Shown here: positions 34,229-45,641 of the stretch, piece after piece | Numbering within the stretch: position 1 is the first letter of the stretch | Layout: the number at the start of each line of letters is the position of its first letter | Assembly (NCBI GenBank): GCA_949592205.1 | Contig: CATIUR010000016.1 | Span: 560,501-624,500, forward strand | Direction: 5' to 3' | From: Helichrysum umbraculigerum | Lineage: Eukaryota; Streptophyta; Magnoliopsida; Asterales; Asteraceae | DNA: 64,000 bases | Position numbers and translations under genes: made by a program | Notes under the pieces: model-generated | What the model was told of the DNA's origin: nothing | What the model saw: the letters and a program-made list of their open reading frames with translations, nothing else | The model's database searches: none

Positions 34229-36709
34229 CCGTCACTTAAAGTTTGTAAATGCATTTTACCAAGTGTCAAACTTGTATAACACTTCGAAATCAAAATAATA
34301 ATATTGAAGATTACTACAAACAATCACCAACGGGTCGTACACGTTTTCAAAACACAAGTCAATCAACCAAATCGGGATAATTTGGACATTATAGTTGGAC
34401 GAACAACTACAAAGGTAGTCTTTTAAGATGCCTATTCAATTAATAACCATCGTACGTAATGAACGCCCTCAGGTTACAAGTTTCGGACATCAATTCACAG
34501 CTAATCAATTTCAGTTTATCTAGATAACCACTTCAAGACTCAGGTGAGTCTCATGGCCCCTATTTTATTGTTTTTCAATCAGGGGTGTGATTACATTGCT
34601 CGTTTTATTTACATGTTGAACGCAAGTACAAATCAATCAAATACTACATGAGTTGTTTTCAACTAATCACTAAAGCCCTCCACAGAATAGTCTGGTAATA
34701 CATCTGTAGCGTGAATGTTAGTATATGATATCATATAGGATTGACAATCCTCGTCCGGGTTAGCACACACTAACTGGTCAAACGGACGTATTAGCATTTG
34801 GGAAGACGAGTGTAGATTAGGCACTCGTAGGAGGCACCTCAGTTGGGTTTCCTTAATTGGACCTGACACTCAAGTTAAGCTCAGACTATGTGCTCATGGG
34901 TGTATAACTTTTATTTTGCTTAATTGCATTTTAAATTCAATTATAAATCTTGCGGTTCATACAAATATGTGTTGACTTACAAACCTGTGAGCTCACCAGC
35001 GTTTCGCTGACCCATTTTAGCATGTATCACAGGTAACCAGCAGTATGTTGGACTGCTCAATCAGGATCAATTAGCTCGAGTCAGCATTCAAACAATTAGA
35101 GATTTAGCTGCATTATTATATTTTGTATAGATTAATTATGTACTTAAATCTCTCAATTTCAACCGAGCTAATATAACTATATTTTTGATGTAAACTTTGA
35201 TTTTATCAATACAAGTTGTAAAACGACGCATATAGAGTCGTTCATTATATCTTATGCGCATTGATATGTAATTAGTCGCGCCCCGACCCGATTCGCTTCC
35301 GCAACCCGGACTTGGGGGTGCGACAAAATGTAACCGAACGCGACGAAAACGTGCGAAACGCGCTCGACCGACGAAATAAACCAAAATTATATTTTTATAA
35401 CTTAAAACTAAGTATTTTGATAAAATACTTCAAGTAAAAGTAACGCGATTACACACATACAAAAATAACGTCTAGAAACGTTACACGACTTAAATAAACG
35501 TATAAATTGCGATCGACGACCAAACGAAAATCCAAACATCATTTTGGTAACTTAAAATGTTTTTCTTTTAGTAAGATTATCATTTAAAAATATCGAGTTT
35601 TAGAATGATATCGAAACATATTATATATAACGTATAACGTACGAATAAACGTCGAAATGACCGGGTAAACGAACACCGCACGGAGCGCGACTTTGGAAAC
35701 AAGTTTGGGAGAAGCCCACACCCTTGTGGACCCCACCCCAGCTGACTTTCAGCCCACAAACACCTCCCCAAAAATGGTGGATCTTGTTTCTTGCTTTTTG
35801 ACTTAAAATCCCAAACACCATCCCCATAATCATCATTCATCAATCACCAATCTCTCTCCCTCTTTCCTCTCTCTCTAGCCACAATTTTCAGCTGGTTTTT
35901 CCAGCCTCCACTACACCACCATCAACCACCATAAGCACCATCATCATCCGCCATCCATTTTTGAAGATAAACGCAAGGAAACGGAGCCCTTGGTGTTCTC
36001 ACTCCATTTCCGGTTCTAGATCTTCATACTCATTGTAAGGACCCTATATCTTTTATTATATTTACTTGAAACACATTCCTTTTCGTGTTATTATGATCCA
36101 CCAACAAGATAATGTCCAAGAACAAAGCTTAAATTATGTTTTATACACATATATACGAAAACATTTTGTAGGACAGATTCTGTGTCCTCACGGAAATAAT
36201 CATATAAAATCGTACACATAAGATAAATGCATGAAACCAACGCCAAAATCTTCGTATTTTCGTTATCTACAACTTTCGTGTTGAGCACTTTTTCCAGAAA
36301 TACACCAATCCTCCTAGAAAACCCGATTTGTATGACTATCACTGTTTTGGACGGATTTCGGACCCGACACCTCTCGATTTTCATTTAGCTAACAAAATGG
36401 ACACTATAATTCTTGGGAAAATTATGTAAGGTACTAGAGACATATTAGGACACTTGGTAATTTTTGTGGAACTTGATTTGGACTAGAAACCGTCAAAAGC
36501 TAGAGGCGAAACAAACCGACAAACCGACAAACTAAAAATGGGACTGTTTTGGTATAATTGTGAAAACGACACCTCGAGTCGACCACTAAACGTAACGATA
36601 ATTTTTATAGGCTTATTTAACATATTTAAGACTAATGTAAAAGTCTCGGGTCAAACCAAACTCGTTGACCAAGTTTTCGAACACAAAAAAAATGATCACA
36701 GCCCTTTTC

Positions 36710-36983
36710 TGCGAACCGAGTCCAACTTCAGCTCGCACACCATATTGCGAGACGAACACGACGAACCGAACCATTAACCCATTTGACCCGCGAGCTGAGC
36801 TTTGCGAGTCAAAATCTGCGAACCGACCCTTTGACTATTTGACCTGCGATATGACTTTAGTTTGCGAGCCGAGAATTGTGTGGCGAGTTGAGCCTGGTTG
36901 ACCATTTGACTTACGAGTTGAGATGGCGGTGCGAACTGACTTGCGAGTCAACCTTGCATTGCGAGCTGAGTCTTGCGAACCGA
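36710..36983 (+). repeat. GCGA-unit array in outer solo LTR C
   Basis: Repeated TGCGAACCGAG, TTGCGAGTC, TTGCGAGCCGAG and TGCGAGCTGAG units, more than ten within 270 bp, with no strict period. In this family it occupies the place of the arrays in A and B. A second short array of TTACACTCGAA-type units follows at about 37075-37200. Confidence 0.8.
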
Positions 36984-38178
36984 ATTTACTTTTGGGAATT
37001 TGAGTTCTTTAGACAAGTATACTTTATACGACATTACTTGAATATAAAAACACTTATACTTTGAAAGGTATACTTTACCACTCGAATACATATGAGCTTA
37101 ATATGAGTTTACACTCGCACGACAGACTTATGAGATTACACTCACACTTATACGAGCTTACACTCGAACTACTACGAGCTTACACTCGAATAACACTTTC
37201 ACGTTGCGATACAAATAACAGACTTACGAATATACTTTACAAGTATACTACACAATGAAATACAGAATAATAATAATACTTGCATTATTGTTGCACCGTC
37301 ACCAACGGGCCGTACACACAATTACAAACTACAAATACAGACAATTACAGATTTACAAATAAATGTTGGACATTAACTAGTTGAGTGGACAACTAGCATG
37401 GATAATCTTAATGATATCCATTTACTTACTTAACCTTACGTGTTTAGGACGCTAGAGGTTACTGGTTCGGAGAACCGCACTACTTGATTTCTGCTTTACT
37501 CTTCTAGACTCAGGTGAGTCTCACGGCCCCTATTTTACTGTTTTTACTCATGGGTGAGATGCATTACTTGTTTTACTTGAACACGTGTACAGACTTTACC
37601 AACTTTACAGACTTTACCGACTTACAGACTTGCTGATATACTAAATTGCATGGGTTACGATTAATCCAATGAAGGCCTCTGAATCATAGTTGTTAATTAT
37701 AGTATAAGCGCGAGTTTTAGTATATGGATCCATATGGGACTGACAATCCCCGCCCGGGGTAGCACGCACTACCACGAACCGTACTGTATAAACGGGCGTT
37801 TCTTACTCGTTACTTATGAGTGTTTTTGGATTAGCACTCACGGGGGCAAATTACTTGTACTTGATTGTACTTTACTGACATGTTAAGCTTCGACTATGAT
37901 GCTCATGGCAATGTATATCAACCCGATTGCATTCGTGCAATCATTACTTACTACTTGGTTAAAACTGTACAAATACTTTTACTATTTGATGTGTTCAAAC
38001 TGACTATTTACTACAAACCTGTGAGATTCACCAACCTTTTGGTTGACGCTTTTAGTGATGCATTCTCAGGTACCCAGTAACAGTAGGATTGCCCCGCAGG
38101 ATATGCTTACTAGCTCGAGTCGCATGCATTTACCGACATTGGAGATTTTTTGGCATTACTTTTGTAATAGATGTTATG

Positions 38179-40533
38179 TGTAACACCCCCAAATTTACTG
38201 TTTAGCGGATGCATACTTTGGGTGTTACTAATCAATAATCAAAGCACAAAGATATATAGTAAACGACTCTATATGCGTCGTTTTAACAAAATATATAAAT
38301 GTTAAAATGTTTACAACATTTACAACTAATACATAGCTCGTGTTCGATTAAATGAGAGATTTCAGTACATAAGTACTTGTACAAAATATACTAATGCAAT
38401 AAAATCTCAAATGTTTGCATGCTGACTCGAGCTATTGATATCCTGATGCAGTCCAAATCTACTGCTGGGTACCTACGATACATGCTAAATGGGTCAGCTA
38501 AAAGCTGGTGAGCTCACAGGTTTGAGTATCAAATAATATTGTATGAACCGCAAGATTTAAGTAATTGAATTGCATTCAGCAATTGATAATGTAAGTGTAT
38601 ACAGCCATGAGCACATAGTTGAGCTTAAATCGTGGGTCAGGGGCACAGCCTGAGCGTTTTTGCCTCCACGAGTGCCTAATCAACACTCGTCTTCCCAAAT
38701 ATTAGTACGTCCGTTTACCCGGTTAGTGCTTGCTAACCCGGACGAGGAGGGTCAATCCTATATGGTACCATATACTAATATTCACGCTACAACGTATTAA
38801 CAACTATTCAGACGGAGGACTTTAAATGATTAGTCGTGAGTAACTCATGTAGTATATGAAAAAGTTGTACTTGCGTTCACATGTTAAAAATGAGCATTGT
38901 ATCACACCCCTGAGTAAAACAGTAAAAAGAGGGCCTATGAGACTCACCTGAGTCTAGCGAGTTTAACTTAATAAACTGAAGTTGATTAGCCGAGTAATGA
39001 AGTCCAAAGACTTGTAACCTGAGGGTGTCCACGACACGCATTGGTTAAATATGAGTCGGTATCTACCAAGAATACCATGAAGTTGTTCGTCCAACTAGAA
39101 TGTCCAATTTCCCATAAGTTGTTTCGATTGTTTGAGTTTCGAAAGTTTGTACGGCCCGTTGGTGAATGGTTGTAATAATAATCTTAATATTATTATTTTG
39201 ATTTCGAAGTGTTTTATAAGTTTGACACTTAGTATGAAATGTATTTACAAACTCATTATGACGGGGGTCCGGGGGCAGCGCCCCTGGTTGTTGGGTTCCA
39301 AGGGGTGGCAACCCCTTGGCGGGGTCCAAGGGGCAGAGCCCCTGGTCGGGGTCGAGCTGCCGAGTCAGCTCGGAGGGAAAAATTCATATTTACCACCTTG
39401 TTTTAGTGAAAATCTCTTAAATTTTCTGGTTTTTCAGGTTCTGTTTTATGCGACGTAGCATGCGACGTAAGGTGCGACGTTGGGTGCGACATCGCAAGCC
39501 CTGACTGCGACGTTGAGTATGACGTCGCTATGTGCAACTTTCGCAATTTAATGCGACGCTGTGGGTGGCGTCGCTATGTGCGACGTGGTGATTGGTATTG
39601 CGACGTTGCAACTGACGTCGCAATTGGGCCAAGCTAGATGCGACGTCGGAGCCTGTTCGAATTCCGGTGGCCGGAGAGTCGGTCGTGAGGCTTCCGTTTG
39701 GTCCAAATCTTTTACCCAACCCATTTTTGGACATTTTGAGCATGTATAAACAACAAGCAAGTAAAATGAGTAAAAACGGAGAGTTTCGGGTTTTGTCGGA
39801 AACTTACAAAGTGCCGAAATGAAATTCCAAAAAGATAGAGTTGTAGATCGTTGCGTGGTGGTCGTTTTTCCTAAAAGAGCTTTGAATTTTTACGGCGTTT
39901 AGTGGTAGTAATTGGCGGTTTTGTGTGGTAGAGTGGTGGTGAAATTTGAGAGAAAAATGGAGTAAGAGAGAGAGTGGATGGTGATAAATGAAGAAGAAAA
40001 GGAAGGAGGTGGAGGTTTAAGCCTCCCCCTTTTTCGTTTCTCCCGCGATCGTGCTCCGTGTGGCGTTCGTTTTCCCGGTCGTTTAAACGTTAAATTAATA
40101 TTAATTACTTTTAAATGTACGTTTTAAACTACGAATAATTTCCCGATAGTTTGGTTGAAGTATTTTATAAAATACTTTATGCTTGAGTTATAAAATGAAA
40201 TATTAAACTTGTTTCGTTTTGTTCGTGCGTTTTACATTTTTAAATCGTGTAAGTTTTGCTTGTACAATACGAAATGAACACAAATTATTATCATAATAAT
40301 ATATTTGGATATAATAGCGTTATTATATAATAAAAGTATTCCACCAACGTCCATATTTAACTGAACCGAATTACATTCGATTAAAATAGCGTACGATCTA
40401 ATCAAATCGCATTTTTGTATATATATTCAACAATATATATTTTGATATATTAATTAGTCTAAAACTGAAATAATTACATATATTAACGAATGATTATGCA
40501 CTAATCACTAGTCTTAATTTGGCGGGTGTTACA
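38179..40533 (-). mobile_element. Inner solo LTR (B), minus strand
   Basis: 2,355 bp. On the minus strand it begins TGTAACACCCGCCAAATTAAG at 40533 and ends AAATTTGGGGGTGTTACA at 38179. Perfect 5-bp TSD TTATG at 38174-38178 and 40534-40538, inside the last 200 bp of outer LTR C. Same family as A and C, opposite orientation. Includes a TGCGACGT array (39449-39649), the GC-rich block (39260-39350) and the conserved splice-site pair (38947-38946, 38474-38473). Confidence 0.9.
39449..39649. repeat. TGCGACGT array in solo LTR B
   Basis: About twelve GCGACGT/ACGTCGC units in 200 bp, e.g. TGCGACGTAGCATGCGACGT. Many units are self-complementary around ACGT. Position matches the array of A relative to the conserved GAACRCCRYACGGAGCRCGA block. 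Confidence 0.88.
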
Positions 40534-40723
40534 TTATGTATTAGAATCTCTAGGATTTTACTCGAACTTGAGCTGTTGTATACTTTTGAAATACTTATGT
40601 ATTAATGTATTACTTTTCGAACGTCTCATATAGAGTCGTTCACTGTATCCTTTGTGCTTGATTACTCGATTAGTAGCACTCTAAAGCTTGCTTCCGCTAT
40701 ACAGTAAATTTGGGGGTGTTACA

Positions 40724-41203
40724 TATAGATTCCATTCTTAAGGTGGATTAAGGATTTGGTAAAGGTAAGTCCTAATACACGACTAGAAAGAATACAAAAC
40801 TTGAAAAATTCCCTTCCCAAGCTGTATCACTAAGGATTCAATAAAATAAAATATATTCAGTTGTTCGACTGTCCCAGTGTTTCATGCTTGGTGGATATTA
40901 TCGATTAGGATCAAGGGGAGCCAACGGATAAGTTTTTAATGGAACTAAAACACCTCAAATTGTATGGTCTATATATTTTGGAAGTTTTATGGAATTGCCC
41001 GGATCAATATATAAGTCTTACTAACCTAGTCAACCTTCTAATTTACAGATGTCAAAAGTTAGTAAGACTATTTCCGGCGAGTGTAGCGTAAGGGCTTGTC
41101 AAGCTAAAGGAGCTAAGTATTAAATGTTGTAATGGTTTAGAGGAAGTGATTTGAGAAAAAACTGACATGGTTTAACTTGCTACAAATATTATTGTGTTCC
41201 CTT
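40724..41203 (+). pseudogene. NLR pseudogene 2, LRR segment b
   Basis: From about 40855 one frame reads FNKIKYIQLFDCPSVSCLVD, a TAG, then ELKHLKLYGLYILEVLWNC, ISLTNLVNLLIYRCQKLVRL, FPASVA, a TAA, GLVKLKELSIKCCNGLEEVI and a TGA. All three stops are single changes from CAG/CAA/TGG-type codons. Regular L-x-x-L-x-L spacing and the FPASVAxGL motif identify LRRs of a CC-NB-LRR protein. Interrupted at 41204 by the TRIM-like element. Confidence 0.85.
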
Positions 41204-42620
41204 TGTTGGCTTAATCGGTTTGGTATTCATTGCTTCACATAATAATGTGCATGATTATAACTTAGATTATATTAAGTATTTATGATTTTATTGTTTTAGT
41301 TAATAGTTTATAGTTTATTAGTAGAAAGTGGTATTTTAGCTTACCGATTCATTAGGATTGATGTTGAATTGAAGTGGTCTTGGAGAGGTGGTCATCCATG
41401 TACCCACGTTTGTTTAGTTGTTAGTTTTCTTTTCTTTAAATATTGTACTTTCTATGGTAATTAATATCACAGAAAATTGCTCCAAAGATTATTCTCCAAA
41501 GATTATTCTCTCCATTTCACATTTTATACTCTTTAAAAACCAACACTTGGTATCAGAGCCGAGGGATCGTAGGTAGCGGGTTTGAAGATCGGAGGCAGCC
41601 TCCGCCGGCGGGTATGTCGGTCGGTGGAGGGCAGACGTGAAAGGGATTGAAGGTTTGGTTAAATACAGCAGAAGACGGAGACTGTAAAGTGTTTCGGTTA
41701 AGCCGTTGTCGTGGTGGAAGTACCGTTTGAGAAGACGGGGATGACTGGTGATAAACGTTGGTGCTCCGGGGTTGTTAGCGACTATCAAAGAAAGCAAATT
41801 GTACTCTTGATTGGCTTGTTTCATAATAAGAGGAGACCAGCGTACGTGCGTGAAAAGCGGGCATAAAGGATCCGTCAAAGCAGGTGGCTTTGGGTTCAAT
41901 TCGCTTGGCGGTTGAAAGAACTAAGGTGGTGGCTTTGTTTTCTTGGTCGGTGGAGAGGCCTCTTTGAACAAGTGTGATCGGAAAAATGTAAGGTTGAATG
42001 GAGAAACAACACGGTGTGAACATTATGGCGTTGGAGGTTCAAATCGGGATGACTTTGGACGTGGCCGGGGAAGAGGTCGTGGATTCGGGAAAAGTTGTGA
42101 TGTTAATGAACGTGTCCAACGGGATGCCATGTTACATGTTATAGGTATTGCGAATAATCTAAAGGGGTTGAGCTAGAGAAGACTTTGGATGTGACCGGGG
42201 TGGAGGTCGGGTGTCCAAGAAATTTCGAGAATCGAAGAGGAGCCAGCACAATTGTGAACGAGTAGTATGAACAAACCGATTGAGGGGGTGATTGTTGGGT
42301 TAATCAGTTTGGTATTCATGAGTTCACGTAATTATGTGCATGCTTAGAACTTTGATTATATTAAGTATTTATGATGTTATTGTTTTAGTTAATAGTTTAT
42401 AGTTTATTAGTAGAAAGTGGTATTTTAGCTTACCAATTCATTAGGATTGATATTGAATTGAAGTGGTCTTGGAGAGGTGGTCATCCATGTACCCACGTTT
42501 GTTTAGTTGTTAGTTTTCTTTTCTATAAATATTGTACTTTCTATGGGAATTAATATCACAGAAAATTGCTCCAAAGATTATTCTCTCCGGTTCACACATT
42601 ATACTCTTTAAGAACCAACA
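41204..42620 (+). mobile_element. TRIM-like non-autonomous LTR retrotransposon
   Basis: 1,417 bp: LTRs 41204-41545 (342 bp) and 42293-42620 (328 bp), perfect TSD CCCTT (41199-41203 and 42621-42625), primer site TGGTATCAGAGCC at 41548-41560 and polypurine tract TTGAGGGGGTGAT at 42280-42292. The 14-bp LTR length difference is a tandem duplication CCAAAGATTATTCT in the left LTR. The internal 747 bp encode no pol; one frame (41943-42176) has a GRGRGRGRGF stretch of doubtful meaning. It depends on enzymes from a copia-type element and splits NLR pseudogene 2. Confidence 0.9.
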
Positions 42621-42878
42621 CCCTTGCCTTACCAAGATTGTTTAATTGGGTCAGATGGACTGAAAAGCTTTTACTATGCGAATTGTGCAATCAAATATCC
42701 ATCTTTGGTGTATGTAACTGTTCAAGGTTGCTTTACCATGAAGATATGGGGACATGGAACACATAAAACACCCAAGCTCAAGTTTGTGAATGATGTACCA
42801 ATACTTGATGGACCTCATGCCATTAATGATGTTGTAGCCAAGGTCCTTGAAGATTGGTACAGAAAAGACGGCATGTAA
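42621..42878 (+). pseudogene. NLR pseudogene 2, C-terminal LRR end
   Basis: About 84 codons continuing directly after the TRIM: SDGLKSFYYANCAIKYPSLV, YVTVQGCFTMKIWGHG, KTPKLKFVNDVPILDGP, then HAINDVVAKVLEDWYRKDGM and a stop. The CxxxxxYPSLxxVxVxxCxxMKxxGxG...TPKL motif is characteristic of the last LRRs of this NLR family, and the natural C-terminus appears preserved. This segment itself has no internal stop; the gene is dead through segments a and b and the insertions. Confidence 0.85.
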
Positions 42879-44510
42879 TAATATTGATCTAATCACTAAA
42901 GAAGTAGAATTTTATATAATTAGTCGATCTCCAGAATTCGTTATGTCTTACCCCTATTAGAGGAGCTGTTTCTACAAATAAAAATTTCTGATGGTATACT
43001 AGAGCAATTATCTTGACCTATGGAGTATGCTAAAGTTTCAAAAAGTGTAGTCATGCCATCATTGATGAGATCCTCTACATTAAAACAATCCTCCAATTGT
43101 ATTCGGCTGCTGAGTTCTCCTCAGTTGCAACAGCATCAACCACTGACGGTTTTTCCTTAGTGAGTATTCTATAATACTTTTGGCTATCGTTGCAAAATGG
43201 TCAGGTAGGTGAGTTGGGTAAGGGGTTAAAACGAGTGATGTTGTATGTGTCAGATGGACCACGACAAGTTAAGTTGACCCACTAGTGCTTTTTTGTCCAA
43301 TTTTATATAAATAAATATATAATTATTGCTAATAATCCAAATAGTTGATTACCAAGGTTTAGGAGGTTATATGCACTAAGCCATTAACAATAAACTTTAA
43401 CAGACTTTGAACTTTTTGTTTACTTATTTGCCTTTTGGCTAACTTTTGGATGATTATGACCCAATTAACCCGTTTGAGATAAAACTAACCTTCTAGTCCC
43501 CTTTGAGCTCAATCATTGATTCTACACATATGACATGGTTTGAGAAAAAAACATGACTGATAAGGGGCCATTTATCAGGTTCACTTACAGATAAATTGTT
43601 TAATTTGGCCCATTTTTCTTTAGTCAATTTATTTGACCCTTTGACCCTTTTAAGATTGATCACGACCTGCATTTATAAAATCTGCCTTTTCGAATTCTTT
43701 CCTGGTTTCATGTCATGTAGCTATGTTTGCAGGTGTTCCAAAAGCTCACGCTGTTGAGAGATGTTAGCAGAGATATCAGAACTACTCAAAGACGGGACAT
43801 GACAAGCACTAGAAGATACATGGTTAAAAACAACATATACAATGTCAAAGGACTATAACTTTTGTGCCCCTCTAGGCCCCTACCAACCATATTAATATAT
43901 TATTATGGGGTTCAGGGCTCGTATATTATCAGGGGTGTCAATGACATTGTCATTCTGGTTGTCCATAGTTTATCTTCTTCACGACACATGTTATGGCAAA
44001 AATAAAGCAGATCTATTGACTGTGGTGCAACTAACCAAGATCTACTACAATACATGCACTAGATAGTGATTTGGAACCAACTGCTTAATTTTTGTTATGG
44101 GCTTACATATACCTTGAGTCGTGAGTGGTTCATAAAAATTTAACATCAGTTGCTAATGTAACAAAGCAATTCGTAACTAAAACTAGTTATTGATTTTATT
44201 TCAGAATTTGTATTTGCTCAAATTGTTGTCTAATACGTATATGTTTCATAGTTTTCAGATGATAATCTTTTATTTGAAATCGTTATAAACAAAAGTAGAA
44301 ATACGTACTTGAGATGTAATTTTTTATTTTATCGTTTAGTGTCAATCATATAATTCAACTCACAAATATATACGATCCACATATTACTTTTCTGAGGCTT
44401 GATCTCACATTATATTTGTCGCTAACATTCGTAATGTTGAAGCTAAAAAGATTAAAAAGGATAACTCACTTTACAAGTGCTAGTATTTTTTATAATGTTC
44501 TAATAATTGG
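42879..44510. other. Sequence downstream of the NLR pseudogene, no gene seen
   Basis: AT-rich, no convincing coding frame. The first part may be 3' UTR or downstream intron of the NLR gene. Confidence 0.4.
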
Positions 44511-45102
44511 TGGGCCTTCTCCAATGTTGAACTCCAAAATCACTTTTACTCCATAAATGGATATTTGTAGCAAAATCTATAAAGAAAACCCTCTCCAATG
44601 GGTACTTCAAATATGAAGAAATTTTTGAAGTATTGAAATTTTACTCCATATTTGAAGATTTTCAACCCCTCCTCCAAAACCACTTTATCAATATAAACTA
44701 TTATTTTAATTTGGATGAACTCAATAACATTTATATACTTATATCATATATTTATTTCTATTAGTCACTAGTAAAATGTAAATAATAACTTAGTACAGTA
44801 GTGTTATATCAAAATATTTAACCTACATAAAAAAAATTACATAGAGAATATTAATTGAGAAATATCGATTATTCCAATATTACATAAAAATTGTTGGATT
44901 AGTGTCCAATATCATAACTAATTGGTAAGACTATCATTAGTGGTAAAGTCCTTTTTGGGTTGCCCTCATAAACAGTCAAGAGAAAGATGAAGAATAATAT
45001 TAATAGTATTAATATTATATTTAATTGTTTAATTAATTAATAATAGTTTATTAATTAGAAATTAAAAGTAATTAAATTTGGCGGAAGATTCCAGAATCTG
45101 AT

Positions 45103-45247
45103 CCAACCGCCGGTTGGAAGGCCCAACCGCCGGTTGGGATTAGGATTTCAAGGCGGTGGAAGTCGTAGACTTGGAGTCCAAGACTAACAGCTCCAACCGC
45201 CGGTTGGAAGGTCCAACCGCCGGTTGGAAGGTCCAACCGCCGGTTGG
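45103..45247. repeat. CCAACCGCCGGTTGG hairpin array in C1 LTR
   Basis: Five copies of CCAACCGCCGGTTGG, each a 6-bp stem with a GCC loop: a pair at 45104-45139 and three in a 20-bp tandem (unit GGTCCAACCGCCGGTTGGAA) at about 45193-45247. It ends about 40 bp upstream of the TATA box. CCAACC matches the AC-type site bound by plant R2R3-MYB factors (established motif; regulation here is inferred). Confidence 0.9.
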
Positions 45248-45285
45248 GAGTCGAATTCAGCAAACCTTAGGGTTTCTTCCACAAC

Positions 45286-45293
45286 TATAAATA
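45286..45293 (+). promoter_or_regulatory. TATA box of C1 LTR
   Basis: CTATAAATAGGG directly downstream of the hairpin array; identical at 60790-60797 in the 3' LTR. Transcription start expected about 30 bp further on. Confidence 0.75.
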
Positions 45294-45641
45294 GGGACAA
45301 CCTATACCTTCATAACATACGTTTTCAAGTACGAATTTTCAAGTATTCCGAAAATTCGACTTTCTCTTGGGTTTTTGGGTGTGAAGCATTAGAGGTATTC
45401 TACTTTGGGTACTTGCCTCCAAGTAACGAAGCTCTGCTCGTTGGTCTACGCGTGAGAAATAGGTTTTCTCTTAAGGTTAGTATTTTCCTTATATTCTCCT
45501 TATCCAATTTATTCATTGTACTGTGTTGTTAAAGTTAAAGATCCCTTAGGGTTTTAGTTTCCTAATTGCCTTAGATTATTTAAAGTTTTGTTATTCCGCT
45601 GTGCATATAATAATCTAGTTAGGGAATAGAAAACCCAACAG

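Larger units (their letters stand above)
32839..35325 (+). mobile_element. Inner solo LTR (A), plus strand
   Basis: 2,487 bp, TGTGACACCCGTCGAATTAGG to ACTTGGGGGTGCGACA, inserted in the first 300 bp of the outer LTR. Flanks AAACG (32834-32838) and AAATG (35326-35330) form a 5-bp TSD with one C-to-T change at a CpG. Homologous through most of its length to solo LTRs B and C. Contains a GCGACACT array (33688-33992), a GC-rich block (34140-34228) and a conserved splice-site pair (34544, 35031-35032). Confidence 0.85.
32550..40723 (+). mobile_element. Outer solo LTR (C) hosting two further solo LTRs
   Basis: Starts TGTGACACCCGTTAAATTAGG at 32550 and ends AAATTTGGGGGTGTTACA at 40723, flanked by a perfect 5-bp TSD TATAG (32545-32549 and 40724-40728). 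Its own sequence is 32550-32838, 35326-38178 and 40534-40723, about 3.3 kb after removing the two inserted LTRs and their duplications. No coding region, primer site or partner LTR: a solo LTR of a gypsy-type family, left after LTR-LTR recombination. Confidence 0.88.
44892..45640 (+). repeat. C1 5' LTR
   Basis: 749 bp, TGTTGGATTAGTGTCC to AAAACCCAACA. Has a five-hairpin CCAACC-GCC-GGTTGG array at about 45103-45247 and TATAAATA at 45286-45293. The LTR at 60416 has one 20-bp unit fewer. Confidence 0.95.

Noticed and set aside
34006..34323. Pro/Gly-rich open frames on both strands
   Set aside because: They translate the GC-rich CCAGGGG block of solo LTR A; composition is explained by the repeat. 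Likewise 39063-39458 in solo LTR B and 63339-63551 over the GACCC minisatellite.
38179..40723. Inverted TGTAACACCCCCAAATTTACTG / CAGTAAATTTGGGGGTGTTACA ends, looking like a 2.5-kb DNA transposon with TIRs
   Set aside because: The two motifs are the 3' ends of two solo LTRs of one family in opposite orientation. The TSDs (TTATG for the inner, TATAG for the outer) give separate boundaries at 38179-40533 and 32550-40723.
42879..43262. Possible last NLR exon or separate small gene
   Set aside because: The NLR C-terminus ends with a natural stop at 42878 and nothing after it shows LRR periodicity or splice-consistent frames.
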